64,000 nt of DNA from positions 65,881,277-65,945,276 of the forward strand of contig NC_087066.1 of assembly GCF_963678635.1 (NCBI RefSeq), written 5' to 3'. The notes under the pieces are model-generated. The model ran no database searches and was not told the origin of the DNA. It saw only the letters and a list, made by a program, of their open reading frames with translations. Numbering within the stretch: the first letter of the stretch is position 1; each line of letters starts with the position of its first letter. The position numbers were made by a program, and so were the translations under genes. The DNA comes from Symsagittifera roscoffensis (taxonomy: Eukaryota > Xenacoelomorpha > Acoela > Convolutidae). Positions 45,101 to 56,314 of the stretch are shown one piece after another.

Positions 45101-47961
45101 GACCCTTCACTCAGTCCAGGGTGTTCAGCCTCCTCCTTGAATGCCACCTTCTTCTTCTTGACCATAGTCCGTTCAAGTATGTCCTCAGCGATTCTCTCAA
45201 CCAATGACTGCACGACTTCTTTTTCATCAGGTTTCTTTTCTTTCAAGGAGTCCTCGCTAGCATCCGCACCATTCCTTCTCAATATCGTGACCTCTGGTTC
45301 CTCTTTACTCTTTTCTTTTACCACGGGTTTATCGCTGCCAATTTCTGGAGTAATCTCCTCAAGTCTTCATCTATCACTGTTCTTCCCATTTCTACGTGGT
45401 TGAGATCATAGCCTTTTGCCTTGAGTGTCTCCCCCACAATTTTTGACTTGAGCAGTATCTCCATTGGCATCACTTGGGTTTTGTTAAGATTGTTTTCTCT
45501 TGACGTTCCTTTGGTAATTTGGGGTGATCTTCTATAGGATTTCCAGACTTGTCGAGCCATCTCGTGAGTGGAAGACTATCATACGTTTCCTTATCCATGA
45601 AGGAGAAGCCATCTTTGATTTCTGGCCTATCTGCCTCCCTCTGTTCCTGTCTCTCGTAGAACTCCGTCTTCTTACTCAAGCTATCGGCATTTTGATGCTT
45701 GTCTCTCGTCCTATGCTCAATTATACTGTTGTATCCATCCAGGCGAACTATCCATCTCCCTATGTAGCTCTGATCAATTGAGTATGTTTTCAACCAGCTG
45801 AGTGCCCTGTTGTCGACTCGTACCTTGAACGGCTCGCTACCTAGGTATGCCCAGTATTTTTCGACAAAGGAAACCACCACGAACATCTCTGCTTTGGGCG
45901 CCTCGTACTCCATCCTTGTATCACTCAAGACTTTACTCCCGTATGCTATTGGTCTCAAGACTGTCTTCCCATTCCATTCCTGCTCTTGATGGAGAATGCC
46001 AGAAATCGCTACTACCGAAGCATCCGTGTCCAGCACGTACATTCCGTTTTCCGTTGGCAACCCTAGCACCAGTTTCCGTTGGCAACCCTATTCTCTGGAA
46101 TGATTCCTCTGCCGCATTGTTCCACGTGAATTTCTCGCCCTTTTGCCTCATCAATAGTTGCATCGGGTACACTTTGTCCGCATAGCCCTTAATGAACTAC
46201 CTGTAATAGTTCGCAAAACCCAAGAAGCTCATCAGTTGATGTTCCGTTTTTGGCTATTTCCAGGTCAGAACTGCTTCTACTGCATCTGGGTCTGGTCTGA
46301 TGCCGTGTCTGTCCACCACCCTCCCCAGGTATTTAATCGAGTCCTTGAGTATTTCGCACTTTGATGGTTTGCAATTTAGTGCCGATCTCTTCCTGCAGGC
46401 GAACACCTCGTCTAGTCGCTCGATGTGGGCCTCTAGTGTCAGTGTTGCAATTACCACGTCATCCACGTAGCACATTACCAGGTTGCCGTATTTCCTCGTT
46501 ACACCTATCAATGCGTGTGCCATCAATTGTTGAAACGTAGCCGTGGCGTTGCAAACTCCAAAAGGCATCCTCTTCCATTGAAACAGCCCCAGCTCGCAGG
46601 CAAACCGTTTTATCCCTGTCTTGCTTCCTCAGTGGAATCTGCCAAAAAGCTGATCCTAAATAAAGAGTCGTAAAAAATTTTGCGCCCCCTAACTTTGAGA
46701 GGCTCTCATCAATCCTAGGTATGGGATAGGCATCCTTCGCCGTGACGGAGTTCAGATATCGAAAACCGCAGCAAAACCTCAATTGGTCGCCTTTCTTCTT
46801 AGCCATCACTACTCCACACGCCCACGGTGATTCGGATGGTTATATCTTATCATACGCTAGTAAGGTCTCTATCTCTTTTCTACATGCATCCGATTTGTGT
46901 GGGGTCATACGCCTCGCCCCCTCCCTGTGCGGCACCGCCGACTCTTCAAGCTCTGTTTCATGTTCAACAAAATTACAACATCCAATATCTGCTTTATGTT
47001 TCGAAAAAACGTCCTCATTCCGCTCTAGTACGTCCTTGATGGCTTCGAGCTGTTCATCCGTTACCTCGCACCTCAAGTGCTCTATTTCAGGTAAAACCGG
47101 TTTGTCCATTTCCATTTCCTCTAGTGTGGGTCTTTCTGGGAAATTCGAACAGCTCGAAAACCCATCGTTTATCTCTGACCTAAACGCTTTCACAAGACCT
47201 GATGAATCTTTTATTTTCTTTAATCTTCTCAAGATACAAATATTGTCCCTATGATTGGGACAATCAAGAACTTCATTCTCTTTTACATTTTCAATCATTT
47301 CATATCGAGTTTTCACGGGTAAAGCGTATCCCAGTTTCCTTCCTCTCTGGATTGTGATGGGTATATCAAGAGTATTCAACAAGACACTGACGCAGAGACC
47401 GCTCTTGGTTATCGAGAAGGATCTTCCTAAAGCAGCAGCACTTTGACTATTTGTTTTTAAACTATGCATACTTGCTTGTCGTCACTTAGTTCATTATATA
47501 TTTTCATTGGCAAGCTTACAATTGCCGCTTCGTTTGCTTTCAGCCTCACCCTCCTACTCAAAAATACCGGTGCTTTATTCTCATTCGCCATTATTATACT
47601 TACCGGTTTAATTACGTACTTCCTTTCCGAATTCCGAATCCTGAACACGTTCCCGCAAGTTTAGGGCTTCTATTGGTGTCCTGCCTAGTACCCGCAGTGC
47701 CCCATTGTTTGCAGCTGACAGCCGAATTCTCGAGTCTAACCAATCGTCTTTGTCGGAGCCCCTTCGCTCCCAAGTTTCGATTCGTATAACGCTCAAGACC
47801 GCTCCCGTGTCCAGTAACCCGGGTAACTGAGTCCTCTTGCCATTTATGTCAAGCACGTGTGCCGATACGTCCGCTTCTGTACCGATATGCATTGCATCCT
47901 CTTCCAACATGGCACAGTGTCCAATCGATCTAACTTTCAGTTCTTCCCTGCCCACGTAGAT
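42119..47961 (-). pseudogene. pol: pol of copy B (PR-RT-RNaseH-IN-macro, degraded)
   Basis: Protease DTG is at about 47804-47811. RT with YVDD intact lies in 46568-46254, RNase H at 46069-45470, the integrase finger at 44788-44180, the integrase core at 44226-43624 (QSDNR replaces QSDNG) and the GPF module at 43627-43268. The macrodomain-like tail, 42724-42119, is unbroken for 201 codons and keeps ICITADMSF, GKYLCFLVTR and MPVYDPNR. At least ten frame changes lie between pieces, including a small internal duplication (GGAAACC-type) near 46050-46090. The order is the same as A and D. Confidence 0.85.
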
Positions 47962-50690
47962 CTATCCGGCTAAGTCTTCGTCACATGTTATCATAGTCTT
48001 CGTGTAGATGTTTATTCCATCTATATTTAACATCACCTCATGTGGACCGTAGGCCTCCGTGTATCTATTTTCGACGCGGACTGACTTGCTGCCACCTCTT
48101 GTGAGTAATGCTCTCAGGGCTTTAGAAGTTGTTTGCGGACTTATTGCACTTAAGTAATCTACGTACACATCAATGTGCATTGTCGTCTGATCGCTTGGTT
48201 CACTTAGCTTTCTCGTTACTTCGTGGCCTTCCACAGTGATTATTGACATTATTCTGGCTCCAATTTTTGTTATGCCGAATGGCTTTCCCGTCACCATTTT
48301 TAGCGTGTTGCAATTTCCACTCCTTGTCGTTTCCACTTCGGCTTCTGGCATTGGCACTGACCTACTTAATGTTTCATTTAACTTCTGCCTTTCGATCTCC
48401 TGTTTTAATCATTGCTCGATCTCTTTCGTTGCTAGGTCTTGTTTCACTTTGTTGATGGCCTCCGCAGCTGCTTCCTCATAGTACGGACAGTCCATCCTGA
48501 AGTGGCCCTCATGATTGCAGAAGAAGCATCTCGCACCTATCTTGATAATCAGGTCACTGTAGAACTCATGTTCTTCCGTCTGGCGCATATCTTCCTCAAC
48601 CAGCGCATAACCCAGACTCTTCATGCCTTGCTTGTACGTCGTGCAATCCGCCACGTGATGATCCGCTGATCCGCAATTTGCGCATGACCTGCGTTTATCC
48701 ATATCATCTCTAGGCTTGTACCATGACGACCTCTGTGGTTGACTCCCCCCTTGCATGCTCCTATTCTCTGAGTACGAGTACTTCTTTGGTTTCATCAACA
48801 TGTACTCACTTGACTTTTGCCTCATCTCTTCCGGAGTCGGTGCATTATCTTTCGACAATATATAGTACGTTGCCAACCTTGTTTTCAAGTAGTCACTTTT
48901 AACCCCATCGATAAATTTTGAGGCGATGCTGAAATTCCTTCTGTTTGTTGATTCCTCAGGATCACTCCTTCTTCTCAACCTCTCAAGATCATCCGGGAAC
49001 CGATCGATTGATTCATCGTCCCTCTGTCTTCTCTTTTCGAATCTCATCATAGCTTGGTGACCCTTCATTCCTGACCCGAATCGGTTCAACAATATCTCGA
49101 AGATTCTGTCTGCAGTATCACATTCCTCTTCCTTCTTTGCAACTACACATTTTAACGCTGTGCCTTCTAAGTTGCTGAGTATCGCTGTGCAGGCCTGTCT
49201 CTCATCATTCAACTTGTCTTGTTCCAAATTTAGTCTCATGACTTCTACCCATGTGTCGATGCATCCGTCTGAGTCGTCCTTAAATTCCTTTGGTTTCTGG
49301 AAGGTTTTCCTGGATTTGCCACCTCCTCTTTCACTCGAGTCAGTGTTTTTCGTGGCGAACGCTTCCAACGTTCTATTCATCATCTCCCAGCTGCTGGCCC
49401 ATGTCATGGCATCAGGTCCCGCATTATTGTAAGTCGTGGAATCCCCTGGACCTTTTGTCGTATTTGAGGTTCCACTCTTCATAATTATTCTTGTTGAACT
49501 CTCAACTTCTCGATGTCGTCTCTTAACCGTAACTCTCTTTGCTCCGCTTCCCTTGTCATTCGCGACAAAGTCTTCGCCAAGTGTTCATCCGTTCTTTCCT
49601 ATAAGCGCTTTTCGCTTCTACCAACTTCTTGTCTGTTGCGGTTTTATTTCTTCCCGCAGACTTTCTCTCTCGACGTGGACTGCTCTTTCTAGTTCACTCA
49701 TTCTTATGGACATATGTTCATTCTGTTCTCCTATACTGCCCACTTTGTTGGTCAAAGCTTCTTCAATTGATGCTCCGTTATGCTCCATTATCCACTAGTG
49801 GCGTCACAGGTGGCGGTGTCACCCTCGATCCCAGTTAGCTTGGTGCTGGTCGAGATTCGGGCTTTGATATTCTGCCTCGACGTCTTTTCATTATCCACCT
49901 CTGGATCCACCGGTGTGTTGCTTAGCCCTGTGTTTCTATTCTCCCCAGTTCGCATTTCGGAATTCGTCATACTCACAAAGTCTCCTGACTGGCCTGATGT
50001 GTTTGTGGTTTTGCTCATTGTCCTCATTACACCAAATTGGTCTATGGTGCCAGTCCCTCTGTCGGTGTATGCTTCATTCTCCTGAGTCGAACTATCAACG
50101 CTGACTCAAGATCCAAAGTCAACTTGCTCGTCATTGTCCTCTTTTCCTCCTGGGATTCTCCTTCATCGCCTGTACCCGCTCCCATGGTAAATGGTAAGAT
50201 GTTTCCGAAAGTGTTTTTCACTCTTTCTGAAAACGATGAGGACGTTGCCTGTTTCTCCGTCACGCCTGCTATCATGGTGTTGTCTGTGGGTGATCTTCTA
50301 GCTGCCACAATTTCATTAGAGCTGTCGGACTGTTCCGAAATCTCCCCTCGGTCCAGTGTCCCGGTGGAAGTGGCAAAATCTTGGCCTTGTTCTACCGGAG
50401 TAGATTCACTCGCCAGCCTTCTGTTTCCTATCCCATCCGGTCCATGTCCCTCCTGGTTCTCATCCATGGCCTGGTCTGGATAGACCTCCACTTCTAGCAT
50501 TGCTTTTCGCTCTTCTGAAGACATTTGAATCCTGGTCTCAACCATTCTGCCTGAAACCGTCTCCCCTTTGTCGGTCCGGATTCGTGTGATCCTTTCCACA
50601 AAAAGGGTCGTTCATTGCTTTCTGTTTCTCCAGTATAAATTTCCTTGAGCTATCACTCAGTTTAGGTATCTTTGACTTGTCTAGACTCAT
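47962..50690 (-). pseudogene. gag: gag of copy B (degraded, divergent N-terminus)
   Basis: A likely start is MSLDKSKIPKLSD at 50690. The N-terminal ~230 codons (50690-49788, two frames) are acidic and low-complexity but unrelated in sequence to the N-terminus of A and C. A coiled-coil stretch follows (about 49780-49500). From 49482 the capsid and first knuckle (CANCGSADHHVADC) are in one continuous frame to 48409, with the second knuckle near 48500. Here gag crosses the capsid/nucleocapsid junction without a shift because of one extra A before the G run. Then 48357-47962 leads to protease. A deletion removes residues after the second knuckle relative to C. Confidence 0.82.
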
Positions 50691-50723
50691 TTTTAATTTA
50701 TCACTTCTTACTCTCCTATACAC

Positions 50724-51405
50724 TCAATTCGATTGCTAGTGTCCTTTTAATCTGACTACTTATAACAATAACACAACACAATAATTTTCAAACGTTTCTA
50801 TTGAATAGTGACCACGAATCCTTGTATGTTATCACAGTACAGCGTGTATACGACTTATCGCAATAATCGATTATTAGTTGTAAAATGTGAAGCTAGCACA
50901 GTATGATGATATCAGTCTATTTAAAAGATAGTGTTCTCACTACCCAATCAAGCACAAATGATATTGATTTGAAACCAGAAATAACAAAAGTAAGAATATT
51001 TTCTTTGAAGAACGTATGTGTTTTGTATTTTTAGTCGGTCGCAATACAATAGTCGAACTTGTTTCTAAAGAAAGAGCTTTCCCTGCTTGGTGCTGCACCA
51101 AACAGACAAAACTTGAAGGCAGTAATTTTCTCAAGTGGGCGTCTATGGCCTTCGGACTGCCCGAGCTAGACCTACTAAAATCCTCAGGGCAATCACTTTT
51201 CTCAATACGTTTTGGATTTCAATCCACACCAATGAGTTTCACACTCCTGTTCAATTTAGACTTAGTGTCGCGAATGTCGGAGTTTAGACCTGTTTTTTTT
51301 TTATAAAAGGCAAGTTACCAGTGCAGTCACTGGTTCCCAGCCTATCTCTCAATAACCTAATACCTTTAACTACTTTCTTTTCTGTTGTCTTCTTAAGTCT
51401 TGACA
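50724..51405. other. Sequence upstream of copy B gag
   Basis: No gene supported. A/T-rich; contains ACACAACACAATAA-type simple sequence. Open frames here are short and without recognisable content. Confidence 0.4.
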
Positions 51406-51407
51406 AA

Positions 51408-51720
51408 ACAATACCCCTCTAGATTGACAAAAATAGGACCCCTCCGGATTGGTAAAAACAGGACCCCTCCGGATTGGCAAAAATAGGACTGCTCCGGATT
51501 GGCAAAATTGGACCCCTCCGGATTGGCAAAGTTTGGACCCCTCCGGATTGGCAAAATTGGACTCCTCCGGATTGGCAAAACTCGGATCCCTCCGGATTGG
51601 CAAAATGAGACCCCTCCGGATTGGCAAAATTGGGACCCCTCCGGATTGGTGCCCCTCCGGGTTTGTAAAAATAGCTTCTCGGGGACTTTCTAAGTTTTCA
51701 CTCGAAACCCTTCCGGATAC
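51408..51720 (+). repeat. Tandem array, core CCCCTCCGGATTGGCAAAAT
   Basis: About a dozen units of 18-21 bases, each with CCCTCCGGATTGGCAAA or GTAAAA followed by a variable GGA. Single related words (CCTTCCGGATT, CCCTCCGGGTT) are scattered on to 55550, for example at 51783, 52346, 52820, 53060 and 54036. The array lies between copy B gag and the short LTR, so it may be the leader satellite of copy B, as the GTCTTGGGACA array is for A and C. Confidence 0.9.
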
Positions 51721-53572
51721 GTTCTCCGATGCTATCATGCTGTTTGAACTAACTAGGTAGGGTGTATCGTCTTTCCTTAGACCCTTCCGGATTGAAGTTC
51801 AGCCTCTTATTTGACAATTCACCCTAACGGTGAAGGGTCTTATCACTAGCCTAGTTTCGACTTGACTATGGTTTTCTGGTCCCCTTAGCCTTCCCTTTTT
51901 GTCTATATTAGCGTAAAATTGCCTTATTCAACCGTTACTACCCTTTGGTAGGGGTGTAAGGACTTTCAAAAAATTTTTTATAAAATGCGAATGGTCTACC
52001 TTCCCGAATTAATGAATTTGCTAAAAACAATCCTAAAAAATTTTCACGCTTACTTTTTTTGAATAATTGATGTTTTTATGAGCAAGCGCACCTAATTTAT
52101 GATCTAATGGTACCAAGATCAACTGGATCTGTTCAGTAGTTCCAAATTTACTAACCAAAAGTTCTCTTTTTCTAAAGTCAAAAAATTTCTCTCTTATAGG
52201 TTCCGCCAAACTTTTTTCACAATTCCGTTCTTTTCGACCTAAAAACTATTGATCCGAGCTCAAAAGGCCTCTAATTTTCTAGTTCAATGCAAAAAATTGA
52301 TCTAAAAAACTCTAGCTGAAAATATTGGCCAAAAACTGCTATTTGGACCCCTCCGGATTGATGAATCCACTAAATCAAAAACGTTCGATTTCTCTGTACC
52401 CCGGAAGGTTATCGGCAAACGGGTTTTAAAACCTGTCGATTCATTAGTGGAAGTTGTCCGAACAACCATTTTTACTGTCCTAACTCAAAAATTTCAAAAA
52501 GTTTTCTTGTTTTATATTGTTCGTTTTTTCAAAAATCACTTAAATTCGGTTTTTTGTACCCAAATAGTTCCAACCACTTCTAAACTAAACTCAAACGGTT
52601 CTACCTATTATGATAATACAGCAACAACGTAACTCACTAATTTAGCGCTTTTTTTCTGTTTCAAAAAACATAGATATCTCAAAAATCGTGATTTGTGGGG
52701 GGATCAAAATATCGCTATTTTGACCCTAAAAACCGGTCCGCTTACTGTGTTTTTCACTGAAAAACGATGTAGGAGTATCAAAATAGACTAAATAATAATA
52801 ATACTAGTAATAATATAACCCTCCGGGTTGGTTCAATATCCAAATTCAGGTGCTTAACTCGGAAATTCGCAATTCGGTGAAGGGTCACTACAGTGCAGCA
52901 CTGTCGAGCCACCCACAGATTTCTATCTTACTTTTTGTACCAAAAGGGATACAAAAATTGTTAACGATACCCAACAGTCGATTGTAGTTGTCGTTGAGCC
53001 CCCTCTTGTCGCTCCTTGAACTGCTTGCCGGATCAGTCTTCTTCACTAATCCCGAGACCCTTCCGGATTGAGCGCAAATTAGCATTAACGTGCTTAAATA
53101 CTCAAATAACCCTACAGTACAAGCAACACAAGCGGGCCACAAAATTGATCGTAACGATCCTGACTGATATGAATGCTTGTAACAACAATATATCTAACAA
53201 CAACAAACGGGAGGGTCGGATCACATCTCGTCTGGGGGGATGATTTCTACTGATTTTATACTTTATTACTATTTTTGGTTTTTTCGGTTTTTTTGATGTT
53301 TTATGTTTTTCGTGGCTACTATACTACTTTTTTTTGGTTTCTTGTATATCCTTAAGAGTGTTTGGTCATAGACCTCTCCGGGAACGAGAGAACGGCCGAA
53401 CTTCACCCTTCCGCGTTCCGAACTACCCTTCCGCCCCGGCGGTTAGGGCCTATTAGGGGCGTTTTTATGAGCATCCTCTCGGCGCCGAGTGCTCGCTAAC
53501 CGTTCAGCTAACCGTTCAGCCGGTCATGATGTCAAAAAAGAATAACACCCAGGAGCGCCAGAAAAACATCTA
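51721..53572. other. Noncoding stretch with scattered CCGGATT words
   Basis: No gene supported. A TTCACC / GGTGAA inverted repeat lies at about 51822-51838. Mostly A/T-rich sequence with long T runs. It may be the leader of copy B. Confidence 0.4.
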
Positions 53573-53943
53573 TGTAACATTCGCCCAGAAGTACATATCG
53601 ACGGAAAATAAAGCTAAGCTATAAAACGAATGGCCCGCGTCTAAACAAAGCTCTACATGCTTTTCACCGGCTCTACCAAAGCCAGTTCATTTGATGCTCT
53701 TTCTAACATCGGGTAGACAAAAACGTTACTGCTTTCGGCTTCGTTCAAAACATTCAAATTAACTTAATTATATGCAAGAATAGCGAGCTGATGGCTGGGT
53801 CTCAGTATCATCAGAACAAGAGGTCACTCCTAAAACTAGGGCTACTACTATTTACCATATTTTTTTTGTTTTTGTTCAGTAGATAAAAATCATCATCTCC
53901 ATTGAAGATGGATCAACCCGTTCCCTCAACTCCTAGCTTCTCA
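53573..53943 (-). repeat. Short second-type LTR with primer-binding region
   Basis: Reverse strand starts TGAGAAGCTAGG at 53943 and ends GCGAATGTTACA at 53573 (371 bp). It is followed on the reverse strand by T, a T-rich spacer and TGGCGCTCCTGGGTGTT (about 53545-53561), the same candidate primer-binding site as after the LTR of copy C. The 5' end shares GGTTGATCCATCT with the 0.9-kb LTR, but the middle is different. Confidence 0.6.
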
Positions 53944-54139
53944 TTATCAGAAAATGAATCCCAATGTTAATTAAATTCAATTCAGGACAAAATCAGAAAG
54001 CTAAAAGTTAGTTTCTATCAGTTCGAGTTCAGATCTCGAGACCCCTCCGGATTCTTGAATCCGGTAAAATAACACTCTTATTTCCTTTCGGGAAGGCTGG
54101 ACTAACTGTTCCAACACCCTTCACCGTTGGCGTGAATGG

Positions 54140-54180
54140 CTTTGTAACGATTGTAGCGACAGATTCGTTACAACTCGGAG
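54140..54180 (+). repeat. Hairpin TTGTAACGA..TCGTTACAA
   Basis: Nine-base perfect arms around a ~14-base loop. A second copy of the same unit, with the same loop pattern (TGTAGCG.CA), is at about 55650-55688 in the same orientation. The pair lies either side of the hAT remnant. Confidence 0.55.
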
Positions 54181-54469
54181 CGGTCTCTGCTAATACTCTG
54201 TCGTCGGTCGTTCTTTCTTTCGTACTGGTTTTCACTATTACTATCGTTGTTCTTGTGTTTCTTTTCTGATTTTTCTCCAAAATGGCCGTTTCTGCATTTC
54301 TCAGAAATGTGACGTCATCATTCGAAATTTTAAAGTCTAAAAATTCCAGAATCTTCTCACCTTCACGATTTGTCTAATTGTCTAAATAACGTTGCTAATC
54401 TTCTAAAACTGTCAACTCTCAAGGTCAGCGGCAACCAATTTGAAATTGCACTTTTGTCCATTCTGGTAG

Positions 54470-54631
54470 AATGTCACATCATGGCTAGATGTCAGTGTCC
54501 CCAGACCACGAGGTCACTCCTAAAAAGAAGGCTACTACTTAATTATCTTATTACGAATGTTTTTCAGTAGATAAAATTCATCATATTCATCGGAGATGGA
54601 TCAACCCTTTCACTCCATTCCTATCTTCTCA
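54470..54631 (-). repeat. Partial short LTR (5' part), degraded
   Basis: Repeats about 160 bases of the LTR at 53573-53943, from its TGAGAAG start at 54631 through GGTTGATCCATCTCC and the reverse of GGTCACTCCTAAAA..GGCTACTACT. The rest of the LTR is missing. Confidence 0.55.
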
Positions 54632-54689
54632 TACTCTGAAAAACGAATTAGACGTTACTCAAATGAACTCAGGATCAGGGAGTTCAACT

Positions 54690-54800
54690 CCGGTTCCGTT
54701 TCCGGGGGGTAAATTTCAGTTCCTTGTAATTCTATTCCAATTCCAATTCCTGGAGAGACTAAAATTCAATTCCAATTCCAATTCCTGGCTATTTTCCGTT
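54690..54800. repeat. CAATTCC / GGAATTG-rich low-complexity stretch
   Basis: Several copies of TTCCAATTCC. A similar stretch lies at 55330-55475, on the other side of the hAT fragment. Confidence 0.7.
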
Positions 54801-54878
54801 GCCACAATATTATTTCTAAATTAGAATGTCTAATATTTATTTCTAATATAGTTTTATTACCTCTATTGAGCATAATTA

Positions 54879-55190
54879 ATGAATTCCTTAATGTTTCCAG
54901 TTGAGGAAATGAGCGTGGTGACCGAATTTAAACCGTCTCCACCAAAGAATGGATATGTCGCTGGAACATCGTCTATGTCATTTGCTGAATACGTATATCG
55001 AGTTGAAGATGAACAGTTTGATGTAAAGAATCACTTGTCCAACTTCCGTGCAACCAGTGCCGATCCAGAGCGTCTTTTCTCTTTTGCAAGGCTGTTCAAG
55101 AACTATCTTCAAAATCGTTTATCTCCGGCGAACCACTGTCGAAATGCATTCCTAAGTAAGAACCGGTATTTTTTCGATCTGGAGGTGTAA
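54879..55190 (+). pseudogene. hAT-family transposase C-terminal fragment
   Basis: A 103-codon frame whose end carries the hAT dimerisation signature: RATSADPERLFSFARL followed by NRLSPANHCRNAFLSKN. In hAT transposases this segment mediates dimerisation. The upstream catalytic part (DDE region) is absent, so this is a remnant. The frame starts just after a TTTCCAG, which could be an old splice acceptor. It is flanked by GGAATTG-rich stretches and, further out, by a repeated hairpin unit. Confidence 0.65.
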
Positions 55191-56314
55191 TTTGAAGTTT
55201 CTGCTGTGTATTGATTGCATCGATTCTTATATTGTAATAGTACGATTGATCATGTAATTTAAGTTTGTATTCAAGCATTTTTTATGTTTATTAAGATTTA
55301 GACCGAGTCATTTTTAAAGATATCATTTTTATTTGCCAATTTTTGATGTCAATTCCATGTCAATTCCAGCCAAAAATTCAATTCCACTTCCCATTCCCGA
55401 AACTGGAATTGACCCCAATTCCAATTCCCAATTCATGTGACCCTGTCAATTCTCAATTCCAACAAAAAACAAGTACTTGAATTCCCTGCTCAGGACATGC
55501 CAGGAAGCGAAAAGATGTTGAAAATGTGGTTTCAGTCTTTTCCCAAGAACCCTCCGGGTGCTTGAAACAGGACGAAGAGAAGTCTTGTCGTCGTTCTGGA
55601 AGGGTGGTAAAATCTTCCCGATACCCCTTCGAATTCTCGGGAATTGCTTCGTAACGAGTGTAGCGGCACAATCGTTACAATTCGGAATGGCCTTACAACA
55701 AAAACATTGATCGTGATTTCAGTTCGTGTCGCAGGTCTGTTCTCTACAAGCAAAAATTGTTGTTCTGATGATTTCGCGCTTTGTATTTGCGAATATAAAA
55801 ATGGTCACGTGTCAGTGAAAACCGACCTCTCCTAATTCGATCAGTTTATCAAATAAGACCGTTAATCTTTTGAAACAGCCAATCATCCCACTACATTGTT
55901 CCATTAAAATTTCGATTTCGTCGAGCATTTTGACTGCCATACTGGTTGAATGTCACAAGGGTAATTGATATCAACTCTAAGCCGTAACTGTATCAATGTT
56001 ACGTCTCTTTTGTACAGTAATTTTTTAGTATTGTTTTTCGAAGTAATGACAAAAGGTTCCCAGCCCTGTTTTTTTGGTGTTTGAGGTATGTATGTGTGTA
56101 TGGTTATGGATTTGGTCCCATGGTCGTGGGATAACTACCTTTAACAAGATGAGTTTTATTCTTCAAATACTCCAAATATAAGTACTGGAGATAATCTCGT
56201 AGCGGTATTTTACATAGTGTCTCAATAGAAACAAAAGAAATCGTATTTTCAGCCCCATTCTGTCTGTGAGTTCAACACTATATGGTAATCTGTTGACAAG
56301 CGCGCCTGCTCTGA
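55191..56314. other. Noncoding stretch before copy C
   Basis: Contains the second CAATTCC-rich stretch (55330-55475) and the second TTCGTAACGA..TCGTTAC hairpin (about 55650-55688). Otherwise nothing recognisable. The boundary with the LTR at 56315 is abrupt and lacks the GTCCGGGGAG tract, as expected for a 5' LTR. Confidence 0.45.

Larger units (their letters stand above)
31490..50723 (-). mobile_element. Copy B: giant retroelement with ORF3-5 block, inverted relative to copy A
   Basis: On the reverse strand: gag (from ~50690), pol with macrodomain (to 42119), spacer, ORF3, ORF4, ORF5 (to 32818), candidate polypurine tract, 0.9-kb LTR ending at 31490. Same order as copy A but with different lesions and a different gag N-terminus and leader. 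The upstream LTR at 53573-53943 is of the short type, so the 5' end may be chimeric or belong to another element. Confidence 0.8.

Noticed and set aside
51370-51738. Frames across the CCGGATTGG array
   Set aside because: Satellite by-product.
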